This document shows, piece by piece, positions 18,096-25,920 of a stretch of 64,000 nucleotides of DNA. The notes under the pieces were generated by a model. The model made no database searches. It saw only the letters and a list, made by a program, of their open reading frames with translations, and had not been told where the DNA came from. Origin of the DNA: Paenibacillus castaneae (lineage in GTDB: Bacteria > Bacillota > Bacilli > Paenibacillales > Paenibacillaceae); assembly GCF_002884445.1 (NCBI RefSeq), contig NZ_KZ614144.1, forward strand, positions 4,818,094 to 4,882,093. The letters run 5' to 3'. Position 1 is the stretch's first letter, and each line of letters opens with the position of its first letter. A program made the translations under genes and the position numbers.

Positions 18096-19206
18096 GTGTC
18101 ACCTCGCAATGAGATAAATAGTAATCCGCTATCAAATGAGCCGTTTGTTTAATGTCGTAACCTTTTTCAGCCAATGCATCGGAAGGGATTATTCGAGATT
18201 GATATTTATCCAGAACAGTAATCTGCTTTACATAATCGGCAGTATTCTTAATAGATAGAAACTGAATAAGTCCTATACCCATATCCACCTCATCTGTTAC
18301 GTGGTTTGAAACAAGACAAGGTAATCCTGAAGCTTGCGCTTCAATTAATGTGATACCTAGCCCCTCATGATGAGAAGGAAAAACTACAACATCAAACGAT
18401 TGAACAAGTCGTTCAACATCGCTTCGAACGCCAAGGAACTTTACTTTGTTAGTTAACTGAAGCGCCTGTACCTTTTGTTCAATTTGGAGACGCAACGGTC
18501 CATCACCAGCGAGGAGCAGTACACTATCTAAACATTCCTTTTGTAGTTCTTTAAAAATATCTATTAGAAAAGTATGATTTTTCTGATAGGCAAATCGGCC
18601 TACATGACCTACTACTAGTGTGGAATCGTCAATGCCGAGCTCCGTTCGAACTTCTAAACGGGTTTCGGCAGAGTAGGAAAAGCTATCACATTCAATTCCA
18701 TTTTGCAAAATCAGAGCAGCTTTGGCCTTACCAGCGAATAGCCATCTTGCAGCAACATTTGTACAAGCCATATAATGAGTAGCGGATCTAGCGATATTAG
18801 TTCCGGCATACCACTTGTATAGTTTCGCAGCGAATCCGCCTTCGCTTTGTGTATTATGGCTGTGAGCAATCCTGAACGGAATGCTCGCAAGGCGGGCGGC
18901 ACGCAGAACAAATCCGCTCATTTTATCCATGTGGGAATGGACAATTTTATAGGACGCATGCTCCTGAAAAAATTGATTCATTGCTTGGATATAACCGTTA
19001 TGACCAACCTCTGACAAATAAGGAATACGATGAATCTTTCCTCCGAGCTCCAGGATTTCATCATCGAACACGCCTGACTTACAGGTTAGGAAATCAAACT
19101 GTACCTTGGAACGATCGATATGGCGATACAAATTCATAATTAATGTTTCAGCGCCGCCTCGATTCATATTAACAACGACATGTAGCACTCTTATTGGACT
19201 GCCCAC
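18061..19206 (-). CDS. GT4 glycosyltransferase, EpsF-like
   Basis: 381 residues, GT-B. The N-terminus IRVLHVVVNMNRGGAETLI and the IVHSHMDKMSG block resemble B. subtilis EpsF. The donor domain shows GHVGRFAYQKNH and HEGLGITLIE (E-x7-E). It starts from GTG at 19206 with GGAGA nine bases upstream. The gene lies between an EpsD-like GT4 and a GT2, the eps operon arrangement. Donor sugar is unknown. Confidence 0.9.
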   Translation of the reverse strand: MGSPIRVLHVVVNMNRGGAETLIMNLYRHIDRSKVQFDFLTCKSGVFDDEILELGGKIHRIPYLSEVGHNGYIQAMNQFFQEHASYKIVHSHMDKMSGFVLRAARLASIPFRIAHSHNTQSEGGFAAKLYKWYAGTNIARSATHYMACTNVAARWLFAGKAKAALILQNGIECDSFSYSAETRLEVRTELGIDDSTLVVGHVGRFAYQKNHTFLIDIFKELQKECLDSVLLLAGDGPLRLQIEQKVQALQLTNKVKFLGVRSDVERLVQSFDVVVFPSHHEGLGITLIEAQASGLPCLVSNHVTDEVDMGIGLIQFLSIKNTADYVKQITVLDKYQSRIIPSDALAEKGYDIKQTAHLIADYYLSHCEVTHETVDRVYTHI

Positions 19207-20357
19207 TCTATTAATCTCTCCATTTCTTCCTCGGAATGTTCCATTAACGACTTGTATATATCACTGAGCTCTCGGGAAACTTGTGCTAATGAATATTTTT
19301 TGACCATATCCACGCTTTCTGTACCCATACGCTGCCGGAGCTCGTCAGAAACGCTCAGTTGAAGCAGTCTGCTTGCAAAGTCGAATACTTGATCATGTTC
19401 AATAATAAAGCCATTCAAGCCCGAGGACACTAGCTCTGAATGTCCTCTATTATTTGTTGCTACAATAGGCAGTCCGCAAGCCATTGCTTCCATCATATTA
19501 ACGGGCAAGCCTTCGCGCAGACTGGATGCCACTGCGACATCACACATAGGCAGCAGCGCTGCAATATCATCACGTTGACCTAGGAAATGAACCATAGACG
19601 CAACGCCCAGCTGAGCTGCGAGCTTACGTAATGGCTCAAGAAGGGGGCCTTGGCCGGCCAGCAGCAACTTCAATTGCGGTACTTGTTCTTTTATTAGGGC
19701 GATCGCTCGAATGAGCAGCTGTTGGTTTTTGTTTTTGTTCAATTCTGCTGCATAAAATAATATAAAATCATCGGTACGATAATCCTGTTCCTGTCGCAGC
19801 CGCCATTTTTCAATTTTTTGAACCGGTTTGTATTGCATTGTATTTACGCCTACGCCATGTACGTGAGCGATTTGTTTCGCTTTAAAGCCTCTGCTCGCAG
19901 CCAGCGAATAATCCTCGCTATTAATTGTAATGAGACAATCCGTATAAACCGACAGCTGCTTTTCAATCGGATAATAGATTAACCAATTGAGAAGCGAGGC
20001 GCCTTTGCAGAAATGAAAGCCATGCGCCGTATAGATTACTTTTGTGCCATTCCTTCGAGCAGATCGTGCTGCCAAACGGGTCAGCACTCCGGCCGTCGGC
20101 GTATGACAGTGAATTATTTGATAGTCCTGCTCATTCATAATTTCTTTTAATTGTTGGTAGGCTTTTCTATTATTCAAGCTCAGCGGTGAACGCTCGATCG
20201 ACAAATGAAACCTCTTATCAACAAAAGGGAGGTCCAGATCACCTTTCGCGGCGACATGAACCTCCCAGCCCTCCTGCTTAAACCATTCCAAGATTGGCAA
20301 ATGAAAAGCCTTGAAATGATAATCAACGGTAGCACAAAATAATATTTTATTAGGCAT
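19191..20357 (-). CDS. GT4 glycosyltransferase, EpsD-like
   Basis: 388 residues, GT-B. CATVDYHFKAFHLPILEWF at the start and IIHCHTPTAGVLTRLAAR near residue 85 are typical of EpsD-like transferases that act early on lipid-linked intermediates. The C-terminal domain shows REGLPVNMMEAMACGLP (E-x7-E). It follows galU by 18 bases and overlaps the next gene by 16 bases. Confidence 0.9.
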   Translation of the reverse strand: MPNKILFCATVDYHFKAFHLPILEWFKQEGWEVHVAAKGDLDLPFVDKRFHLSIERSPLSLNNRKAYQQLKEIMNEQDYQIIHCHTPTAGVLTRLAARSARRNGTKVIYTAHGFHFCKGASLLNWLIYYPIEKQLSVYTDCLITINSEDYSLAASRGFKAKQIAHVHGVGVNTMQYKPVQKIEKWRLRQEQDYRTDDFILFYAAELNKNKNQQLLIRAIALIKEQVPQLKLLLAGQGPLLEPLRKLAAQLGVASMVHFLGQRDDIAALLPMCDVAVASSLREGLPVNMMEAMACGLPIVATNNRGHSELVSSGLNGFIIEHDQVFDFASRLLQLSVSDELRQRMGTESVDMVKKYSLAQVSRELSDIYKSLMEHSEEEMERLIEWAVQ

Positions 20358-20375
20358 AGGTACCTTCCTGTTTAT

Positions 20376-21269
20376 TCATGATTTACGCACGCCTTCCCTT
20401 TCAACCATTTGCGTCAAATAGTCTAATAATTCATACCTTAAATCATTGCGCTGCAGTGCAAATTCAATCGTAGTCTGGATGAAGCCCATTTTCTCACCCA
20501 CATCATAACGTACACCATCAAATTCATACGCATATACAGCTTCCGATCGATTTAATGCCGCTATCGCATCTGTGAGCTGTATTTCTCCACCTGCGCCCGG
20601 CATTTGATTGCCAAGTATATCAAATATGGCTGGATTCAAAATATATCTTCCCATAATAGCCATGTTAGAAGGAGCGTCCTCTCTTGCTGGCTTCTCAACC
20701 AAATTTCGCACACGATGGAACGCTTCCTCCATTCTGGTTCCGTCAACAATGCCATATCGAGAAACGGACGCCTCCGCGACACGCTGTACCCCTATAATAG
20801 AAGTATGATATTGTTCATACTTCTCAATCATTTGTTTTATACAAGGCTTTTCTGCAGAAATAATATCATCCCCCAGCAGAACAGCGAACGGCTCATCACC
20901 GATAAACTTTCTTGCGCACCATATAGCATGGCCAAGACCCTTAGGCTCCTTCTGGCGAATATAGTGGATATCGACCATGTCAGAAGATTTCCGAACCTCG
21001 CTCAGCAATTCGAACTTATGCTTCGCTGTAAGAATTTGCTCCAGCTCCAATGAATTGTCGAAATGATCCTCAATGGCTCGTTTTCCTTTTCCCGTTACGA
21101 TTATGATATCCTCTATGCCCGATTCTATCGCTTCTTCTACAATGTATTGAATAGTCGGCTTATCAACAATTGGCAGCATTTCCTTCGGCATCGCTTTGGT
21201 TGCAGGGAGAAACCTTGTTCCAAGGCCTGCAGCGGGGATGATTGCTTTTCTTACTCTCATATCATTCAT
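20376..21269 (-). CDS. galU: UTP-glucose-1-phosphate uridylyltransferase
   Basis: 297 residues, family length. The nucleotide-binding signature AIIPAAGLGTRFLPATKAMPKE is at the N-terminus, VDKPTIQYIVEEA follows, and LVEKP and the GGEIQLTDAI blocks complete the GalU pattern. It makes UDP-glucose from UTP and glucose-1-phosphate and so supplies donor sugar for the locus. A second housekeeping copy elsewhere is likely but not visible. AAGGAG lies just before the ATG. Confidence 0.95.
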   Translation of the reverse strand: MNDMRVRKAIIPAAGLGTRFLPATKAMPKEMLPIVDKPTIQYIVEEAIESGIEDIIIVTGKGKRAIEDHFDNSLELEQILTAKHKFELLSEVRKSSDMVDIHYIRQKEPKGLGHAIWCARKFIGDEPFAVLLGDDIISAEKPCIKQMIEKYEQYHTSIIGVQRVAEASVSRYGIVDGTRMEEAFHRVRNLVEKPAREDAPSNMAIMGRYILNPAIFDILGNQMPGAGGEIQLTDAIAALNRSEAVYAYEFDGVRYDVGEKMGFIQTTIEFALQRNDLRYELLDYLTQMVEREGVRKS

Positions 21270-21284
21270 CTGCTCCTTCTTTTT

Positions 21285-23117
21285 TTATCCTGTAACGGAA
21301 ACGAAATCTGGTAAAATGACAACATTATTCGCCAAATCAAGCAGATGCACACGCAGTTCCGCTTTATTCATTCCGCCGAAATCTCTAATCAGCTCTTCAA
21401 TTTTCTCGAAAGGCACCTCAAAGGATTTGCCTATGTATATTTTCGGATACACCTGCTGCTCATCCATCTCATGATCTTTGAGCATTTCCTCGAACAGCTT
21501 CTCTCCTGGCCTAATACCCGTATAATGGATGCCTATATCTTCAACAGCATAGCCTGACATCCGTATCACATTTTGTGCCAAATCCGTTATTTTTACGGGA
21601 TCACCCATATCCAGCACAAATATTTCCCCGCCCTTGGCGAGCGCGCCTGCTTGAATGACGAGGCGAGAGGCTTCAGGAATGGTCATAAAATAACGCACCA
21701 TATCCGGATGAGTGACCGTAATCGGCCCACCCTTCTCAATCTGCTTCTGAAACAGCGGGATTACGCTGCCACGGCTTCCGAGCACATTACCGAACCGGAC
21801 CGCCACAAACTTCGTTGTGCTTAGCCGATCCATATGCTGAATAATCATTTCCGCTACTCTCTTCGTCGCTCCCATCACGCTTGTTGGATTAACCGCCTTA
21901 TCCGTCGAAATCATTACAAATGTTTCAACCCGGCTTGCGCTTGCCGCTTTTGCGGCATTTAATGTTCCAAGCACATTATTTTTGAAAGCTTCCTCTGGAT
22001 TTCTCTCCATGAGGGGCACATGCTTATGTGCTGCAGCATGATAAACAACCTGTGGACGGTGAACTTGCATAACAGCCATCATTTTCGCAGCGTCCTGCAA
22101 ATCAGCTATTTCCGTAATAAATTGAATTTTTGTATGTCCGTAGAGCTCTCTGAGCTCCATCTCAATCGAGTAAATGCTATTCTCACCATGACCAAGCAAA
22201 ATGAGCTTTTCCGGCAAAAAACGGGATACTTGCCGGCATACTTCTGATCCGATCGAGCCTCCGGCACCCGTTACTAAGACAACTTTCTGAGTAACATAAC
22301 CAGAGATGCTTTCAATATCCAGCTCCACGGGCTCCCGGCCTAATAGATCCTCAACCTGAACATCACGGAATTGGCTGACCGATACTCTGCCGGTTGCCAA
22401 ATCCTCCAGCATCGGGATAATTTGTGTTTTTGCTTTTGTTTTGGCGCATTCGGTAAATATCGTATTCAGCTCTTTTTTTCTTAACGATGGAATAGCAATC
22501 ACAATGCTGTCAATTTTATACTCGCGCGCTACCTTCTCAATGCTGCTTACGCCGCCGACGACCGGAATGCCCATAATATCTAAATTCCGTTTATTAATAT
22601 CATCATCGATGAAGACGATTGGTAGTAATTCTTTATCGCTATTACTGAGCAGCTGCCTTACAAGCATCGTGCCTGCAGAGCCAGCCCCAATAATTAGCGT
22701 CCGCTTCCGTTGACCTTCATGCTTTAAGAAGCCCCCTCTGAACACTCTCCAACAGAGTCTGGAGCCTCCAATGAGAAGCATATGAATCATCCACGTTACG
22801 GCTAATAATCGGAAATAAACATCCTGCATGACAAGCTGCTGCATAATCGCGGCAGTTATTATAGAGAAGGTAACCGCCTTAGTTATAATGAACAGCTCGC
22901 CAACACTTGCATACTCCCATGCCTTTTTGTAGAGCTTGTAATACAAGGAAAAGAAATGATGGCTGAGCAGCAACGTAACCGAACAAATAACGATAGGCAT
23001 AGTGACAACATGAATAGTTGCATCTAGTAAAAACCTGCTGAAATAAATAGATGTTAGAACAATAAGCGAATCAATTAAAACCAAAAATGACAATCTTTGT
23101 CGATATGTCAAAACCAT
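21285..23117 (-). CDS. NDP-sugar 4,6-dehydratase / epimerase, EpsC/CapD-like
   Basis: About 610 residues. Four N-terminal membrane helices (about 1-130) come first, then a CoA-binding-like Rossmann part (IIGAGSAGTML), then the catalytic SDR domain beginning VVLVTGAGGSIGSE. The active site reads STDKAVNPTSVMGATKR, with Met in the place of the usual SDR Tyr. This is normal for the FlaA1/WbpM/CapD group. It should make a UDP-4-keto-6-deoxy sugar for the EpsN-like aminotransferase. The ATG at 23117 is preferred over one at 23153 because AAAGGGTGA precedes it. The structured leader at 23255-23355 lies directly upstream. Confidence 0.92.
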   Translation of the reverse strand: MVLTYRQRLSFLVLIDSLIVLTSIYFSRFLLDATIHVVTMPIVICSVTLLLSHHFFSLYYKLYKKAWEYASVGELFIITKAVTFSIITAAIMQQLVMQDVYFRLLAVTWMIHMLLIGGSRLCWRVFRGGFLKHEGQRKRTLIIGAGSAGTMLVRQLLSNSDKELLPIVFIDDDINKRNLDIMGIPVVGGVSSIEKVAREYKIDSIVIAIPSLRKKELNTIFTECAKTKAKTQIIPMLEDLATGRVSVSQFRDVQVEDLLGREPVELDIESISGYVTQKVVLVTGAGGSIGSEVCRQVSRFLPEKLILLGHGENSIYSIEMELRELYGHTKIQFITEIADLQDAAKMMAVMQVHRPQVVYHAAAHKHVPLMERNPEEAFKNNVLGTLNAAKAASASRVETFVMISTDKAVNPTSVMGATKRVAEMIIQHMDRLSTTKFVAVRFGNVLGSRGSVIPLFQKQIEKGGPITVTHPDMVRYFMTIPEASRLVIQAGALAKGGEIFVLDMGDPVKITDLAQNVIRMSGYAVEDIGIHYTGIRPGEKLFEEMLKDHEMDEQQVYPKIYIGKSFEVPFEKIEELIRDFGGMNKAELRVHLLDLANNVVILPDFVSVTG

Positions 23118-23159
23118 TTCACCCTTTCTTGATCTTGGACTTTTCCTTGTCATGCATAA

Positions 23160-23225
23160 GTGTTTGGATCAAACACCCTATTAAAGTGTTTAACTAAAAG
23201 GTTTTAATCAAAACCTTATAGTTAA
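23160..23225 (-). promoter_or_regulatory. Two strong hairpins between the EAR-like RNA and the dehydratase gene
   Basis: An eight-pair stem (23198-23205 with 23210-23217, loop of four) extends after one A-A mismatch by seven more pairs out to 23190-23225. A second seven-pair stem lies at 23160-23176 (GTGTTTG-GAT-CAAACAC). Neither is followed by a clear U-run, so they are not plain terminators. They could be pause or termination targets for the antitermination element just upstream. Confidence 0.5.
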
Positions 23226-23254
23226 CTACTCTAATCTCAAAAAATAGGGCATCT

Positions 23255-23355
23255 AACCCCCCCTCACACCACACTCTTGACGACTCGCGTCTAAGGCTTC
23301 AACTAACCCACAGCATGGCCGAGTGCCTCCATTGATAACGGTGAGGAGACATTAC
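23255..23355 (-). promoter_or_regulatory. EAR-like (eps-associated) leader RNA inside the EPS operon
   Basis: A non-coding stretch between the kinase-like gene and the EpsC-like gene, which is where the EAR antitermination RNA lies between epsB and epsC in B. subtilis. On the minus strand a closing stem pairs CUCCUCAC (23348-23341) with GUGAGGGG (23267-23260). Inside it CACUC (23325-23321) pairs with GAGUG (23276-23272), and GAC-GCGA-GUC (23291-23282) forms a GNRA tetraloop hairpin. Between them is GGCCAUGCUGUGGGUU, unpaired or pseudoknotted. The EAR is known to let polymerase read through terminators in long eps operons. The family match rests on position and fold, not on a covariance search. 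Confidence 0.72.
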
Positions 23356-23436
23356 CGAAAAATATTGGTTTTTGAATAGGATCGTGCTTTATAAAGAACA
23401 ATCAAGCGTAAAAAAAACGCTATCCGATTGCGATCT

Positions 23437-24105
23437 TCAAACGCTCTTCTTATTATTAAGTATGACACCAAGAATATTGGCTTTGGCGAACAGGAGTGCA
23501 CGCTTTGCTTCCAATGCCTGTTCTTTCCCTGTTTTTCCCGTATGGAGAAGCAGAAGCACGCCATCGCACTTGTCTACTAATGCATTGGTATCCGGCACGC
23601 CAAGCACTGGCGGGCAATCCAGCAGAATCATATCATATTGTTCAACAGCATATTCCATAACCATGTTCATAATTGCAGAATTCAGCATCTCAGTCGAATT
23701 ATAAAGCCGTTGTCCGCTTGGCAATATATCGAGACCTTCGACCTCTGTATTATAGATAGCCTCACGGATTTCGAGCTGTTTTCCCAAAATATTCGATAAA
23801 CCTGGTGCGAGCTGTACATTAAATATTTTATGAATCGTTGCATTTCTGAAATTAGCATCGATGATCAACACTCGGTCGCCACGCTGTGCCATACATATCG
23901 CTAAATTAACAAGAGCAGTCGATTTGCCCTCACCCTCAGAAGGTGATGTTATGAGAAGCGATTTCACCTTCTGCCCATTAGAAGCGTATTGAATATTATT
24001 CCGAATCGTTCGGTATTGCTCTGATATCGTGCCATGAGGTATGTTATAAGATAGTATGCTTCGATTTATAAAGGATTTCGACGTTTTTTGCCGTTCACGA
24101 ACCAA
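23437..24105 (-). CDS. Tyrosine-protein-kinase-type ATPase, EpsB/CpsD-like
   Basis: About 222 residues. Walker A is SPSEGEGKST, Walker A' is VLIIDANFRN, Walker B is MILLDCPPV, and ISEQYRTIRNNIQY is the usual N-terminal block of BY-kinases. The protein ends soon after VILNN, with no C-terminal Tyr cluster, which is the usual autophosphorylation site. A TTG at 24105 with GGGGTGA five bases upstream is the likely start; the frame stays open to 24156. It should pair with the membrane modulator encoded just upstream (11-base overlap) to control polymer length or export. Confidence 0.88.
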   Translation of the reverse strand: MVRERQKTSKSFINRSILSYNIPHGTISEQYRTIRNNIQYASNGQKVKSLLITSPSEGEGKSTALVNLAICMAQRGDRVLIIDANFRNATIHKIFNVQLAPGLSNILGKQLEIREAIYNTEVEGLDILPSGQRLYNSTEMLNSAIMNMVMEYAVEQYDMILLDCPPVLGVPDTNALVDKCDGVLLLLHTGKTGKEQALEAKRALLFAKANILGVILNNKKSV

Positions 24106-24847
24106 TAGTTTCACCCCGCACTGCAATGTTCTTTTGTTTTTTGGACCGTTTAGCATAATCTTTTCGTTTCATCTTGGATACATGTCCGAGCATCGTTAAA
24201 CCTAGCAACTCCTCGACCTCACGCTCTGACTTAATAGAGTCGTCTAAAGCATCTAGCAACAAAATCAAGCCTATACTCATAATAAAACCAATGAAAAAGG
24301 CAACGAACACGATTCTATTACTTTTCACATTAATGTTATAGGAATTTTCTTCAGCCTTGGTCAATACACGAATATTGCTTACACCAAGCGTATCAGCAGC
24401 TACCTGCTTGTATACTTCTATGCTTTTGTTGGCAATATCTGCTGCCATTCTAGGATCGAAGTCTACAACTGAAACAACCGTTACTAAAGATCCATCTACG
24501 CTGTCTGCTCGAATTTGATTTCTTAATTCATTCACGGAACGGTCCAAGCCAAGCTCATCAATGACTTTCGTTAGAACGATCGGCTCCCGAAACATAACCT
24601 TGAGCGTACCCATTAAATCCTGAGAAGCGGCTATAATTACGCGGGATGAAGCAGCATATGCGGGTGTTACTGGTTTAGAATTGTATAGAACCCCTAGACC
24701 CGTAAATAATGAAGTAATAATTAAAATCACCCATATGCGTTTTCTTAACAACGAATAAATAGCTCTGATATTGATTTCTTTCCCATTTTCCTTCTCGATT
24801 CTAGTTGCTTGCTGCTCTTCAAATTGCTTTCCATCCAATTTACACAC
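24095..24847 (-). CDS. Wzz/YveK-type chain-length modulator, EpsA-like
   Basis: About 250 residues with two membrane helices (around 38-56 and 178-200) that flank an extracytoplasmic region, the Wzz layout. INIRAIYSLLRKRIWVILI is the typical start of the Gram-positive capsule activator domain. It acts with the BY-kinase encoded next. The frame starts with GTG at 24847; a TTG at 24838 has a better placed AGGTG, so the start is uncertain by three codons. It is the first gene of unit A, about 30 bases after the predicted transcription start. Confidence 0.9.
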   Translation of the reverse strand: MCKLDGKQFEEQQATRIEKENGKEINIRAIYSLLRKRIWVILIITSLFTGLGVLYNSKPVTPAYAASSRVIIAASQDLMGTLKVMFREPIVLTKVIDELGLDRSVNELRNQIRADSVDGSLVTVVSVVDFDPRMAADIANKSIEVYKQVAADTLGVSNIRVLTKAEENSYNINVKSNRIVFVAFFIGFIMSIGLILLLDALDDSIKSEREVEELLGLTMLGHVSKMKRKDYAKRSKKQKNIAVRGETIGS

Positions 24848-24867
24848 CTGCTCATCATGTTTTTTAT

Positions 24868-24912
24868 AAAGAACAATATCATAATATTAGTTCTTTATAT
24901 AGAACGTGTCAA
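24868..24912 (-). promoter_or_regulatory. EPS unit A promoter with SinR-type operator in its spacer
   Basis: Minus strand: TTGACA (24912-24907), 17-base spacer, TAATAT (24889-24884). The spacer is almost exactly the palindrome GTTCT-N6-AGAAC (24890-24905), so a bound protein would block polymerase. A further half-site, GTTCTTT, lies at 24874-24868, 15 bases beyond the palindrome and at about the transcription start. The layout matches the unit B operator and the known SinR half-site GTTCTYT. Confidence 0.8.
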
Positions 24913-24937
24913 TACATGTTTCTGTTTTTATTGATCA

Positions 24938-25354
24938 TTAGTTGTCATTGTCGATATGAAGAATAATAATATTCGATGTTTTCTTTTTCTCGTTGATAGA
25001 TGCATTTCTCTCAGTCATATTCTTCTTCCATAAATTTGATCGTATCAAGTCCTTCAATACTTGAAAATCTCCCTTGCTCATTCCCTCTTCGACAGCGTTC
25101 TGTATAATCGAACGCCATTCATCATCCAATAGGTCATTCTCATGAAGCTTTGGTAAAGATTCATCTCCAAGCAAATACTCAATATTCGAATCCAGTGGTG
25201 CTGCAATTTTAGCCATGACCTGAAGTGAGGGGTTATTCTGCATATTGCGTTCGATGTAGCTCAAATAGGACTTAGAGACGCCTGCAAGATCGGCTAGCTT
25301 CGTTATCGAATAGCCTTTTTTTTCACGTAGACTTTTAATCCGTTCCCCGATCAT
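24938..25354 (-). CDS. sinR: SinR/SlrR-like transcriptional repressor
   Basis: 138 residues. The N-terminal XRE-type helix-turn-helix (residues 1-66: MIGERIKSLREKKGYSITKL, then GVSKSYLSYIERN) is very close to B. subtilis SinR. Residues about 76-112 (LDDEWRSIIQNAVEEG, then SKGDFQ and LWKK) match the SinI/SinR dimerisation domain. A tail of about 25 residues beyond the usual SinR end is rich in Lys, Asn and Ile. SinR represses biofilm matrix operons. Here its own promoter carries the same palindrome, which suggests autoregulation. AAGGAG precedes the ATG by six bases. No sinI-like antagonist gene was seen nearby. SlrR-like is an alternative name. Confidence 0.85.
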   Translation of the reverse strand: MIGERIKSLREKKGYSITKLADLAGVSKSYLSYIERNMQNNPSLQVMAKIAAPLDSNIEYLLGDESLPKLHENDLLDDEWRSIIQNAVEEGMSKGDFQVLKDLIRSNLWKKNMTERNASINEKKKTSNIIILHIDNDN

Positions 25355-25441
25355 ATTTTTCTCCTTCAGCCAGATTAGATCTAAACGTCAAACAATGCTT
25401 ATGCCTACTCATTGCCCGACTTTATAACAGACAATATGTTC

Positions 25442-25470
25442 ATTTTAGTTCTTTAATAAGAACAGGTCAA
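25442..25470 (-). promoter_or_regulatory. sinR-like promoter with operator in its spacer
   Basis: Minus strand: TTGACC (25470-25465), 17-base spacer, TAAAAT (25447-25442). The spacer contains GTTCT-N6-AGAAC at 25448-25463, in the same position relative to -35 and -10 as in the unit A promoter. The extra downstream half-site seen at the two EPS promoters is missing here. The leader to the ATG is about 80 bases. Confidence 0.75.
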
Positions 25471-25501
25471 CATAATTAATTAAGAAATTAATTAAAAATA
25501 C

Positions 25502-25618
25502 CCCTCAAAGGCTTTTCGAACCATTTCAAGACCCAACCCTCAAAGGCTTTTCAAACCATCAAGACCCAACCCTCAAAGGCTTTTCGAACCCTCCCAAACC
25601 CTCCCTTCCAAGGGAGGG
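25502..25618. repeat. Tandem 33-35 bp repeat ending in a GC-rich hairpin
   Basis: CCCTCAAAGGCTTTTC begins at 25502, 25537 and 25570, each time followed by (G/A)AACC; CAAGACCCAA then follows the first two copies. It is directly followed by a nine-pair stem, CCCTCCCTT-CC-AAGGGAGGG, at 25599-25618. The stretch 25471-25868 holds no convincing gene; the only open frame has no family resemblance. Confidence 0.75.
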
Positions 25619-25773
25619 CTCCAAGGGTTGCACCCTCTGGACTCCTGCAATTGGACTAACGTTGGCGTTGGTCAGATGCATTTTAAGATTCGTTTGTGTC
25701 GGAGCGCTTTATCCCTGCGGGATACGCTGGAATTTAGGCGATGTTACTTGGTTCGACGGTTGCTTAGGTGATA

Positions 25774-25805
25774 GGTTGGATGGTTGGATGGTTGGATGGT
25801 TTAAT
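25774..25805. repeat. GGTTGGAT short tandem repeat
   Basis: Three exact copies of the octamer GGTTGGAT at 25774-25797, followed by a degenerate fourth (GGTTTAAT). A low-complexity tract in the gene-free spacer between the sinR-like gene and the exonuclease gene. Confidence 0.75.
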
Positions 25806-25867
25806 GGTTTGTGCGTTTTCTTGTTTGTTCATTCATTCCATAGACATTCAAACCCTTTAAAAACAAC

Positions 25868-25917
25868 AAAAAGAGAGTCCTTCCGATGATCTAATGACCA
25901 TGAAAAGGACTCTCTTT
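25868..25917 (-). terminator. Terminator after the exonuclease gene
   Basis: Stem AAAGAGAGTCCTT (25870-25882) pairs with AAGGACTCTCTTT (25905-25917). On the minus strand the hairpin starts right after the exonuclease stop and is followed by TTTTTGTTG. Confidence 0.72.
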
Positions 25918-25920
25918 CAT

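Noticed and set aside
25502..25600. CRISPR array
   Set aside because: Only three units with 33-35 bp period, no unique spacers between repeats and no cas genes in the window.
25662..25889. 75-residue open frame in the repeat-rich spacer
   Set aside because: It runs through the GGTTGGAT tract, has no ribosome binding site or known motif, and its composition follows the repeat.
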